From positions 6,523,501 through 6,587,500 of the forward strand of contig NC_092572.1 in assembly GCF_037975245.1 (NCBI RefSeq): a stretch of 64,000 nt of DNA, written 5' to 3'. Made by a program: the position numbers and the translations under genes. Source of the stretch: Apostichopus japonicus (lineage: Eukaryota; Echinodermata; Holothuroidea; Aspidochirotida; Stichopodidae). The notes under the pieces are model-generated. The model worked only from the letters and a program-made list of their open reading frames with translations, was not told the origin of the DNA and ran no database searches. This document shows, piece after piece, positions 25,001 to 34,732 of this stretch (position 1 is the stretch's first letter; each line of letters opens with the position of its first letter).

Positions 25001-28000
25001 CCAAATTAGAAAAAAAAAAACTATAAAATATGATGTTTCGAAGTTACGATTGGTTGAAGGGTCCTATGTTTGTCTTTCAAATGACACGTGATAACATCGT
25101 TATTTACATCATATGTACAGTCAAAGTACGGCCTGTAACTTTTCAAAACCCTATTTATAGTGCCTAGGAAACCGTACAACAAACGAAGCACGAGATGTAT
25201 ATGCTGTAAGTTTGTATGTAATAATATTACTTGTGACTGGATATTCATCATCACGGTTGAGCAATACACATGAGGATCATTCTGATCTTTTAGCTGCAAG
25301 TGTTGCTGTATTGGATGCAAAATTCAGCACTAAAACTTTAAAAACTATTTTTGTATGACGTTGATTGATTAGGGATACGTTTGTATGACATGATGATATG
25401 GACTAAAGCTACAGAAACATTGATCCCAGTTTGTGGACTTTGTAATATCGGCAAGTTTCTTTTTTAATGGGGTCTGGGATCCATTCATGAAGGTAGTAAT
25501 TATCATTCAATTTACAAATCGTTCTTTAATTAGTTGCAATCAAAAGCCAACGAACTTATTGAATTGTAAGTAAGTGTGTAGATAGGAACTGTATAAGAGA
25601 AAGAAAAGACTACGAACAACGTGGTACAAGAGTTAAGATGAGAAAATAAAATATACTCATACCATATTACTTTTTTTTTTTATTAACTTTTTTCGAATAA
25701 TACCATAATTTTTATGAGATCAGGAGGCTATATGTGGATAGATCTTAAAAATCGAGCAATCGCAATCAGTAAAACTATTATCTAGCGTTTGCGGTTATGT
25801 GGGCCATCCTTATAAATTTAGTTCTACTACGACTACCGTCATGTTTTATTTGAAGTACAAAATATATTCCAGACGTCCATTTCTATATGAACATAAAGAC
25901 AAAATATTTAATGATGTTGCTCCTTCCCTTAATCTTGAAAAATCAACAAAACAGCATTTATATCATTCTAAAGAGAAAACACAAATTATCTTTCCACAAA
26001 TTATGTTGTTGCGTTTATTTCAAAAATTATAAATAGGAATAAAACTTCAATTTGAAATAAATTATGGAGTGATACCATAGTGTAAATGGCAATCTTTATG
26101 AAGGCCTAGTTTTGAAGAAAATAATCAATAAATACCATATTTCATTCCAAAACATGTATCATGAGTTTATTTTCTGACTGCATGTTGGAAACAAATTACA
26201 AATTATTATTCTACATGATTCTGATTTCATAGCATACAAGCAAACAAAGTGGTAACAGTTCTTAACATCGTTCATGGATAGATAACACGCACTTTATTGC
26301 TGTTTTGTATATGAAATTGCATATTTCTGTTGTAGGTTAAATTGAGGCAAAAAGAAGAAGAAATAAAGAGAGAAAAGAACGAAAATGTCAATTTACAGGT
26401 GAGTAAGGTTCCCAAATTTGACGAATAGTCTGTTTATGACAAAATAATAGCAAAACGCGAGTTTGCGATATCATTTCGTTAACTGCAAATGGGGCATATA
26501 AAGACACAAAAGCGGAGAAATAAAATAAAAAGGAACGAGCGATGAGTGGATTAAGGAATGCGGAAATATCATACTCTGAGGGTGTAACAATTAGAGGCAA
26601 ATTGAAAAACTAGGAAAGTGGTTGAGGAAGGAAAAGCTGTGAATGGCCCTCTTACTTTACCTATTTACAAACACAGACTTTTTTGCATTATGTAAGATGT
26701 TTTTCAAACTTTTTCATTCTCAAGAATAAAGAGAACTTAGTTTGTTTATCCAGCTATCAAGCGTTATGCAAGTTGCAAATAATTCTAGGTAATGCCCATT
26801 AATGCCCATTAGAAAAAATGTAGAAAAGGTATTATTTGCTTTCCATTAAATTGACATATGTTTTTTTTTTAATAAAAGATTGGAAGTTAATGAGTCGGAA
26901 GGAAACAATAACAAGTTACATGTTCATTTAACATAGCGATATTTTACGGTTGCTTGGAAACTTTTCTTTTCTCCCAGAGAACGAGTGCAAGTGCCAAGGG
27001 AGAACCACCGTTGCTGAGACAAGATATTATAATAACCAATACTAAGACTTGTCTCTGTAAACATTACAGTCAATCCTAATAGTTCAGCCGACGGCTTCGA
27101 CACACAGTTTCACTGTGACTAGGAAAATCAATTCCGTGCCAAACCCTGAGCCAGAAATTGCAATATTTTGTAAGCAGTTGATTGGATAGAGATGCCGTTT
27201 ATAAATGACGGAGAAATAGCAGTATAGTCTAAACAATTTTAGTTATTCTATGTGCTATTACATATTTTGAATAGATAGAATACTGTGGTGATATAGATTA
27301 CTCAATACCATAATATAGCATTTCGTTTTAGTCGTCTATAGTGCTATCTTAAACTTAGCAAATATCCGTTGATGTAGAAATTTCATTTCTTCGTTACCGG
27401 AATTAACGCAATGAAGAGTCAAAGACAAAAAATGAATTGAGAGTAAGTAAGGGTTAAATGTCTAGTTTTAGGTTCATAACAAACAATCTGCACACAACAT
27501 GAGAGCGTATTAAAAATAATAACATGTGACAAAAGATTGACACTTCTTTGGGGATTTTAAAAGCCCTAAGACATGATACAGATCAAAATTTAATGCGTAA
27601 TAGTTGGACATTCAACATACGATTGATCAGAAATTCTAAAGTAGCGTCCATGATTTTACTTTCATCGTAATAGACACACAATGAGTAAGTAGTCTTGCAA
27701 TATCAACAAAACAGCATTGAAAAGCAGACTCAATATTAAACATAAATTATTTTCCACGAATTATGTCAAATAAAATAAATAAGAATAAAACTTCAATTTG
27801 AAATAGATGATAAAATTGTACCATAGTGTACAGGGCAATAATTTTGAAGGCTTTTTGATATGAAGAAAAATAATCAAGTATTATCGTATTTCATTCTAAA
27901 AAAAATGTCTCGTGAGTTTGAGAGTTATTTCCTGATTGCTTGTTGGAAACAGGTTATCATTCTATATGGTTTTCATTTTGTTTACGTTTTCTCATACAGG

Positions 28001-30029
28001 CATACACAGTAGTAACAGTTACTAAAACTTTCATTGGTAAATAACACGCACTTTATTGCTGTTTTGTATATGGAATTGCATATTTCTGTTGTAGGATACA
28101 TTGAGGCGAAAAGAAGATGAAATAAAGAGAGAAAAGAGCGAAACTAACAAGTTACGGGTGAGTTAGATTCTCAACTATGACGCATAACCTGTTTATGACA
28201 AAATAACAGCAAAGGAATGAGTTTGCGATATCATTTGGATAGCTACAAGAACCTGCCGAATCAGCTGTTTGCGTTTTTCCGGTTACTTTAAACACAAATG
28301 GGGTTTCCCAAAGTAACCTTACAAATGAACAAATAGTTAAATTGGACAAATTAGCAATGAATTAAGCAAACGAAGAAACAAAAATGACATGTAAGATGAA
28401 ATGAAAGAGTGATGAGCCGATTAAGGAATGCGGAAATATCATACTCTGAGGGGTGTAACAATTTGAAGGCAAATATTAATGGAATTGAAATACAAGGAAA
28501 GTGGTTGAGGGAGGGAAAAGCTCTTAATGTGGATCGAATACATATTTACAAACACAGGTTTTTTGTTGTTGCTTTATGTAAGATGTTAGCTAAAAGGTTT
28601 TTGTTTCTCTAAGATAATGTTTACTTAGTTCGTTTATTCAGAAATCGAAATCGTAACAAATATATTATTTACTTTCCATAAAATTGAAATACAGTTTATT
28701 CGAATGAAAGTATAAGAAGTTAATGCGTCGAAAGGAAGCAATAACAAGTCCCATGCTCATTTAAAATGGCGAATTCTACTGTTGCTTGTAAACTTTCTTC
28801 CAATCCCAGATGACGGTTGCAAAGGCTACAGGGAAAAGCACCGTTGCTAAGGTAATTACCAGTACTAAATTTGTCTCTGTAAACATTACAAACAATCCTT
28901 AATAGTTCAGCCGAATGCTTAGACACACATTTCGCTGTGGCTCTGAAGATCAATTTGGTGCAACACCCTGAACCAGATATTACATATTTTGTAAGCAGTT
29001 GATTGATAGGGCTGCCGTTTATAACTGACCGCGAAATAGCACTATAAGCAAAAAATCGCTAGATTATGCATTCTTAAATAATTTGAATATAAAGAATACT
29101 GTGTCAATATAGATTCGTAATACCATACATTACAGGAGGAATCTGCGAAGAAAGAACATCAATTGAAAGAGCTCTGTCAGGATTCGGGAGTAAGTGTTGG
29201 GTTTTTCAATATAGACAAAACCATGACCTTGTTAATACCTGAACGATTTCTGGAAAAAACAATTAAATTATGATTTTCGAATTTGTGGCAATGCTGAAAG
29301 TTACGTTAAATTTTAAAAGTAAATTATTTTTATTGTATGGCAAAAGTGCAAACGCACTGATAGGAAATACATCACTGGATTTTTATACTGCCTGAAGCAA
29401 TTGTGGTGTTGAGATCCATTTTGTCTTCTGATCGCATCATACTTTTAGTCTCCTTTCCTTGTAGCCTTAACAGATTGTGGCGTTTTACTCAATAGGACAA
29501 AAGTCATTTTGTACCAGTCATTTGATAACATTTATGTAGCACCGATGAAAAGACAAATGGCAGGTTTTGATTTTTTATCATTGTAACGAAACTATCAAGA
29601 GTATGGGACAAGGCAGGAGATAGTTGACTAAGCTAAAGGCTTGAACTCTGCATTTCCTAATGTAACTGTAGCCTCGATTACGTTTTCAATTATCAGTAGC
29701 TTTACTTATTCTTCTTCATCCGCCTTGGTTTACATGCCTTTCTCGGATGATTTTGAGTATAAAACATCATCGGAAGTACAAAAGTACAACTAAATTATAT
29801 AAATTATTATATTAATTTGAGAGGTTCTTCATGTGCTTGTTTGCCAGTATTGACGTGTATTAGATAAATACTTGCTAGAAGATTTACAGCAATACTGAAC
29901 ACTTCTCAAATATATTTGCCCATAAAAACACACCTTCACCGAAAGTTAGAACAGTACTTTTTTTTAGTTTCTTGTTGTTATGTACAGAGAAAAAATGATA
30001 TTAATGGTACACATGCCAATTCAATATAG
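15983..30029 (+). CDS. Gene B: two-Ig receptor with microexon coiled-coil tail
   Basis: Fifteen exons join without a frame break into 441 residues: a signal peptide (1-17), Ig1 (18-123), Ig2 (124-233), a transmembrane exon (helix about 243-263), a basic stretch (265-287) and a Lys/Glu-rich coiled-coil tail (288-441). Extracellular exons and the transmembrane exon are phase 1; exon 5 shifts to phase 2; a 28-nt exon shifts to phase 0; all tail exons are phase 0 and multiples of three. Any tail exon can therefore be skipped without a frameshift. No kinase or classic ITAM/ITIM signature is visible, so signalling by tail oligomerisation is inference. Exons are listed separately. An alternative ending exists: reading exon 20213-20254 in phase 2 would stop at 20241. 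Confidence 0.7.
16752..17069 (+). CDS. Gene B exon 2, Ig1 (V-like)
   Basis: The exon encodes AEIFCMVEG, YYFWSKGE and KDEGKYFCRF, a V-set core with the Asp-Glu-Gly-x-Tyr-x-Cys motif. There is an extra Cys (ENECHG) near the end. Phase 1 to phase 1; the donor is gtaagt. Confidence 0.85.
17745..18074 (+). CDS. Gene B exon 3, Ig2
   Basis: The exon follows ttatcag. It carries ISLTCTAHN, LKWFNGSKE and ASLTCQAVD, an Ig core. Two further Cys (RCDRESSC) precede the domain. It leaves in phase 1 at G|gtaaaa. Confidence 0.8.
18393..18485 (+). CDS. Gene B exon 4, transmembrane
   Basis: After a short linker (VPFIETLPS) the exon encodes a hydrophobic span, WIIVAVTLAGGFIVFGIFLL, followed by Ile-Lys. The acceptor is ttttcag and the donor gtatgg, phase 1 to phase 1. 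Confidence 0.85.
18773..18812 (+). CDS. Gene B exon 5, basic juxtamembrane
   Basis: Forty nucleotides encode AKIKGKQRKKYKKL, a positively charged stop-transfer sequence just inside the membrane. The acceptor is ttttccag, the donor gtatgt, and the exit phase is 2. Confidence 0.75.
19859..19886 (+). CDS. Gene B exon 6, phase-switching microexon
   Basis: A 28-nt exon (one base plus nine codons, IKDQLPTYK) lies between a long T-rich tract ending aaag and a gtgaat donor. It is the only segment I found between exon 5 and the tail that converts phase 2 to phase 0. The assignment rests on phase and splice sites only. Confidence 0.45.
20213..20254 (+). CDS. Gene B exon 7, tail microexon copy 1
   Basis: A 42-nt phase-0 exon, VSAESKDREITDLK, between ccctgcag and gtaaga. 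It is the first of three copies spaced about 732 bp apart. Confidence 0.6.
20945..20986 (+). CDS. Gene B exon 8, tail microexon copy 2
   Basis: A 42-nt phase-0 exon, STVDAKDTEITDLK, with intact ctctgcag and gtaaga sites. It and its introns closely match copy 1. Confidence 0.6.
21677..21718 (+). pseudogene. Tail microexon copy 3 with dead donor
   Basis: It would encode STVGAKDTEITDLK in frame, and its acceptor ctctgcag is intact. The donor reads ataaga instead of gtaaga, so the exon should not splice in normally. Confidence 0.65.
23504..23566 (+). CDS. Gene B exon 9, coiled-coil exon A1
   Basis: A 63-nt phase-0 exon beginning TKLKERDEAIMKEKN, with acceptor ttgttgtag and donor gtgagt. The Lys/Glu pattern with spaced Leu suggests a coiled coil. 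It is paralogous to 26336 and 28095. Confidence 0.7.
24244..24297 (+). CDS. Gene B exon 10, tail exon B1
   Basis: A 54-nt phase-0 exon, KKITTALGNDKVKNTIAE, between tacacag and gtaaga. It resembles the 28810 exon (Gly-Lys...Thr-Val-Ala-Lys). Confidence 0.6.
26336..26398 (+). CDS. Gene B exon 11, coiled-coil exon A2
   Basis: A 63-nt phase-0 exon beginning VKLRQKEEEIKREKN, with acceptor ctgttgtag and donor gtgagt. The intron upstream also matches that of exon A3. Confidence 0.7.
26978..27020 (+). pseudogene. Decayed tail exon B2
   Basis: It aligns with the 28810-28851 exon (both begin after a cccag acceptor, both include GCCAAGG or GCTACAGG and 'caccgttgct'). Here one base is missing and the gtaatt donor has become gagaca, so it should not splice. 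Confidence 0.55.
27413..27442 (+). pseudogene. Possible remnant of tail exon C
   Basis: The frame EESKTKNELR ends at a good gtaagt donor and resembles the start of the 29136 exon (EESAKKEHQLKE). No convincing acceptor remains upstream. Confidence 0.3.
28095..28157 (+). CDS. Gene B exon 12, coiled-coil exon A3
   Basis: A 63-nt phase-0 exon beginning DTLRRKEDEIKREKS, with acceptor ctgttgtag and donor gtgagt. It lies 1759 bp downstream of A2, within the later tandem copy. Confidence 0.7.
28810..28851 (+). CDS. Gene B exon 13, tail exon B3
   Basis: A 42-nt phase-0 exon, MTVAKATGKSTVAK, between tcccag and gtaatt. It is intact where B2 is damaged. Confidence 0.6.
29136..29189 (+). CDS. Gene B exon 14, tail exon C
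   Basis: A 54-nt phase-0 exon, EESAKKEHQLKELCQDSG, between attacag and gtaagt. Confidence 0.6.
29988..30029 (+). CDS. Gene B exon 15, terminal exon
   Basis: After ttatgtacag the phase-0 frame reads RKNDINGTHANSI then TAG at 30027-30029. It closes the 441-codon frame. It is chosen because the phase fits and a poly(A) signal follows. Confidence 0.5.
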   Translation, partial: RKNDINGTHANSI

Positions 30030-30166
30030 CAGAATTTTAGAATCGTGTCACGACGTGACATTTATCCTACTCTTCTTTTCATATGGCAATTTGTCAAATG
30101 CGATGAGCCTCGAAGTAGATGTAATGCAGGGGTCTGCAGAATGGTATCAATATTGTGTAGCTATGA

Positions 30167-30172
30167 AATAAA
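30167..30172 (+). terminator. Candidate poly(A) signal for gene B
   Basis: AATAAA lies 138 bases after the proposed stop codon at 30027-30029. Such hexamers are common in AT-rich DNA, so this is support only by position. Confidence 0.35.
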
Positions 30173-33100
30173 TTTCACTTGTCATGGCTATACGTAAACC
30201 AAGCAAACATTAGCATTGAACCAAGTTTATTCGTTATTGTTGCCATCGGCACGCGTGAATGAATACAAATATAGACAGACGGTTGTAACGCCACCACAAT
30301 ATGTCTCTCAAAGAGCAAAATGGAGAAGTGGTTGTGAAAAAAAAATTTGAGTATGAATTAATTAATTATTGAGTGAACTAGATTTGATGTTGTCTTTCAT
30401 TTGTTAACATATATTCTGCGTTATTACCCTAACAAAAAAGGGATATGCTCAGCTGCGTTTGAGACAGCTTCAAAGTGGCAGGCGGGGCTTGGGGACAACC
30501 TCCAGAAAAAGTTGGTTATAGAAGTTGGGGCTCATAGGCGACTAAGCAAGACATTCTAGAAGTCTTGCAATATTTTAATAATATTATTTTTGTATATGCT
30601 TGGTCTCTCTAACTAGTATTATGAGGAATATGAAACTTTAGATTGAAGGCCCCATTTCTTTCCCACCAGCCTCCCCAGAACCTGTTTTTTTTTCACCCTT
30701 GCTACTTGATATTAAGCACATCCAAAACGTTTTCATGTGTATACTTGTTCCACATAGGGTCCTCTCTAATTCCGATGAAAAGTAAAGGAGAAAAAAGAAG
30801 AGGAATTGATGGCAAAGAATTCTCTTGATACTGCTGGAATTATCTCGCGAATAAGTTTCATCGGTGTTTGAACGAATCCCATATTAACAATGTTGATGTC
30901 AAATTTCATATATTATTGATCAGAATTCATCTTTTCTCTAACATTTATAGCTAACTATGTACACATTACAGCTCTTGGTAAGTTTATTTAAACAACCCTA
31001 TGAACAATTCTGCTTATTTGTAACATTAATGCAACAGTGAAACAAATTAGACATATCTTTTATTTTTTTTTTTCAATTGTGATGTGAAATATCATATATT
31101 GCTAAACGATCATCATTGACCGTGTCTATAACTTTTCCAGCTTATTTTTTTTCACAGGATTACTTTTGATAAGTCTATTTCATAATATTAGTAACAGTTC
31201 TGCTACTTTGAAACATTAATGCAATACTGGAACAGAATTAGACGTGTCTTTCATTTATTATCTTCCAAGGTGTACTTCTATGTCGATATTTTCAACACAT
31301 CGGCTACTTGCATTAGACATATATCTTTATTATCTTAACAATACTATACATCGTCTCTTGTGACCTACGTAAGTTGCCAAACAGTTGATCTGTTTCGCTA
31401 AATACGTTAATGAGTAAAACTGCATGCTGAATTTCCTCAAATTCGCTGCTATCAACAAACCATGAAAGGACTGGTAGCGATGTGTAATCAAAAGAGTTTA
31501 TACCTCAGACAGGAATTACCCAAACAAATTCTCTAAACTTCCTCTCCCTTGTTAATTTTTCCATTATCTTTTGGGGTTACATAACCACCTAATCGACTAT
31601 ATGGATAGCAGGCTGTGTCACCTGACTAATGAATGGCGCCATATGGCATGTGAAGTTTTGTAAGAAGCTACTCAGAGATAGCTTAACTTTGTATGTATTG
31701 TGGAGATACTATACTTAGGTCGATGGTCATGCTTGTTGTTGAGGTTGGTCACATCTTCTGTGTATTTTAATGCCTGATTTCGACTTTTTGCGAAGTTCCG
31801 CTTTGGAATATGAACAAACAGTACAAACTAATATTCGGGTGGGTAACCTACAGTCTCATTTAAGTCTGACGTGAGGTTAATATGTCTACTTGTAAGACTC
31901 ACGTGGTTTCGATGTCGGTCTATCCTACAACGCGTTGATATTAATACTTTGTTTGACTATGTGATTTACGACTTTAAAACCCACATTGACAGGTAACTTT
32001 TGTAGATCGTTTATATCTTCATCTTATTATGGGTTGGTTTGTATTACATTAGGATTTCATTTTATTATTAGTACAAGTTCTTTTGTAACATTAGTGGTTA
32101 GTATTGACTTAGTAATACCACGCTCCTGTGAGCAAGGAGATATATAGTTTATAACAATATTATTGTATCCAACGGTGACTAATGGACATTCCTATTCAGT
32201 GAATAACAGTGAAGAAGTGATCCATTTCTGCCTAGTAACTAAAAGTGAGCATTTTCCTCACGCATAGATACTTGTGATTTAGCTTTTCCACTCATACGGT
32301 AACTAATTTAGAATGAGTGATCAACTACTGACAAGCTAACGTTGGTGAACAAGTAAGTAATCTCTTGTGAGTAATCTCTTGTGAGTAAATGTTGATGAGC
32401 AAGTACCTTCTCACGACTTATTATTGACTAATGACCGGGCAACTGATCAACAGTAACTGTAAGCCAGTATAGTTCTCATGATTAAAAGGTAACAAGAAAA
32501 TCGAACAGTTTCGCACGGTAATTTGGTGAGCAAATGAGACGCTCCCCGAGCACATTAACCTAATAAAATTTAACGGACTGTGTCGCTCACAGCCTTCATA
32601 TTAGCCCAATGAAAAACTACCTTGTCAATATACTTGGGTCGGATTTTTAAATAAGGGCAAACTAAAGGCGATGATGCAGTAATTATGTGATGACACCGAT
32701 TGATCTCAATAGTGTATTTTTGTTCTGGTGATTATTTAATACCTAACCCTTACGCCTGCTGTTGGTGACCTTGTCAATGTTAAAGGTCACACTAGTAATC
32801 ATTTGCACAAAAAGAAGCCTAATTTATAAGCTGCAGTCCTAAGTTGTAATGTGGTGACCGTTATTGTTTTATTAATATACTTATTATGTTCACATGTCTT
32901 TAGTAGTATAATCTGGATAGCTTACCAGTCTTTAAGGATGTAGAACAGATAAATGTGTGAATGTTCTGCAATTGGACATCAGTATCCTACTTGTCTTTAA
33001 ACTGTTCTGGAAATATGTACCGTACAACACAGGGGGTTATTTGTCTAGTGCATGACACATCAAACAGTGGCAATTTCTTCACTCTTCTTGAGATTCCTGT

Positions 33101-33530
33101 TATGCTAAGTAGTTAGCTCTAGGTATATGCACCCAACAAGGTGATTTCTAAGGGAGTGCCTGTATGGTCACTATAGCTGTAGATGTGTGTTAGTTGTGAG
33201 TGGTCCGTTCTGTGCTAGACATCGAAGTATTAGGTTGGGTGCTACCGACTATTCTGACATTGATGCTGTTTGGTTTCACACAGTTCGCACCCGATGCTTT
33301 TCTCCTCTGTCCAAGACGATGATATGATATGTTTCACTGTTGGCATTCATTATAACAAATTCGAATTTCAAAGGTATGGGGATCTCACCAGTAAAATCTG
33401 ACATTTTATTTAAAACTAGGCTGACGATTTTCCACTGAGTTCGGATTTGCAGGAACAGTAGGCTATAAGAGATTTGCACGCACCTGGCAAGTTAAACCTG
33501 GCAGAATGACTATGCAGCTCTGGCGAGCGT
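30173..33530. other. Intergenic region after gene B
   Basis: No gene, transposon end or RNA gene was recognised. Near 32355-32395 there are short direct repeats of 'gtaatctcttgtgagtaa'. The rest is ordinary AT-rich sequence. Confidence 0.4.
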
Positions 33531-33664
33531 CATGGAGTCTTTCTTACTGAGGGTACGTGCGTCATGGAGGAGTTCTTCTCACTTAGGGTGCGTGCGTTGT
33601 GGGAGGAATCTCACCGAGCGTACGTGCGTTGTGGAAGAGCCTTTCTGTGTGAGGGTGCGTGCGT
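33531..33664. repeat. Degenerate minisatellite, about 33-bp unit
   Basis: Four imperfect units each end in g(g/c)gtrcgtgcgt and begin with catgga or tgtgg(g/a). Isolated gtgcgtgcg motifs continue to about 33745. Open frames over this region only reflect the repeat. Confidence 0.7.
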
Positions 33665-34184
33665 TTCAAGATGCCAGCAAACAGTGCGTGCGTGTTATTA
33701 TCATATACATATTGTTTTTCTATTCGAGGAATGCGTGCGTTCCAAGACGTAGATATCTGTAATGTATTTTTTTTTTTAAATCTGTAAATATCTTAAGTTC
33801 TATAATATACTGTGTCAATTGTTATCGCTTGTGTTTGGGTATATTTTGTGTACTTTTTTCTTCCCTCCTTGAGACATAATGCCATTGGCTATCATATTAA
33901 GGACTTGTGCGAGACGAACACGGTACACGCAAAAAGAGAGGAAATACGTGACCCACCATTATCGGAAAATATCACTTTGATTCCAATAACACTTTGGTGA
34001 GCTCTCTCATAGGTACAACTTACATGCTTAAATAAATTAGTATAACATATAGTACCAACAGATTCGATAAATATTGCTAAAGTATACTTTTGATCATTTC
34101 GATATAAATTCTTGAAAATTACTTCCCGGTAACCTGGCTGACCATGTAGCAATGGTGAATGATACATGATGAGGGTTGCCTTTA

Positions 34185-34588
34185 TCTCGTATCAGGGTTA
34201 TAGCTAGGAGATTGTGAGTGCTGGTTAAATAAATTTGCGAAGCGTAGCGAGCGTAGCGGGCGAAGCCCTCGCATCTCACGGCCGGGGGTCCAGAGGCCCG
34301 CTTAATTGCCCCTGGTGGGGTCCAGGGGCAACTCCCCGGTGGGGGTCGAGGGGGCGAAGCCCCCCGAAGCCAGAGGGTTTTCCCCTTTTTGTAAAGGTGA
34401 CGTTATTATCATGTTTTACGGCAAGGGAAAGATAAAGTTGTTACTTTTGTTGTATTTCACAAGCATTTTACTATTTTTTTTGTGCCGGCCAGTGGACTGT
34501 TTATTCACTTCCAATGCCGGCCGGCAGGCGTGAGTGGCGGTTACCACCGGCCGCCGCCGGCCGGCGTGGCTATAACCCTGTCTCGTAT
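34185..34588. mobile_element. hAT-like miniature transposon with target duplication
   Basis: The element spans 34193-34580 (388 bp). It starts CAGGGTTATAGC and ends with the exact reverse complement GCTATAACCCTG. It is flanked on both sides by the same 8 bp, TCTCGTAT (34185-34192 and 34581-34588). An 8-bp duplication with CAGGG termini is typical of hAT elements. The interior is GC-rich and hairpin-prone (34230-34380 and 34510-34570) and encodes no transposase, so it is non-autonomous. Confidence 0.85.
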
Positions 34589-34732
34589 GGTTGGAGCGTT
34601 GTGAATTACTTTTCCTTTCCAGATTTTCTGTCAGAGTAATTTTTCTTGATGAATCGAAAATGTTAAGTGTTTGAAGGATTGAGTGTGTCAGAGTTTTAAT
34701 ATAGATATATGTAGCAGGGTAAAATGAGCCTC

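Larger units (their letters stand above)
26330..28960. repeat. Tandem duplication of tail exon unit, period about 1759 bp
   Basis: Exons and introns at 26080-27150 match those at 27820-28960, for example the 'aaggaatgcggaaatatcatactctgag' region near 26555 and 28426, and the region near 27085 and 28905. Each copy holds an A exon and a B exon. An older, more diverged copy is represented by exons A1 and B1 (23504, 24244). Confidence 0.8.

Noticed and set aside
25021-25320. 99-codon minus-strand frame in a gene B intron
   Set aside because: No recognisable motif, no splice context, and it sits in AT-rich intronic DNA.
33532-33762. Cys/Arg/Val-rich frames
   Set aside because: They arise from the gtgcgtgcgt minisatellite.
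34230-34570. CpG island or promoter
   Set aside because: The GC-rich stretch lies wholly within the hAT-like element.
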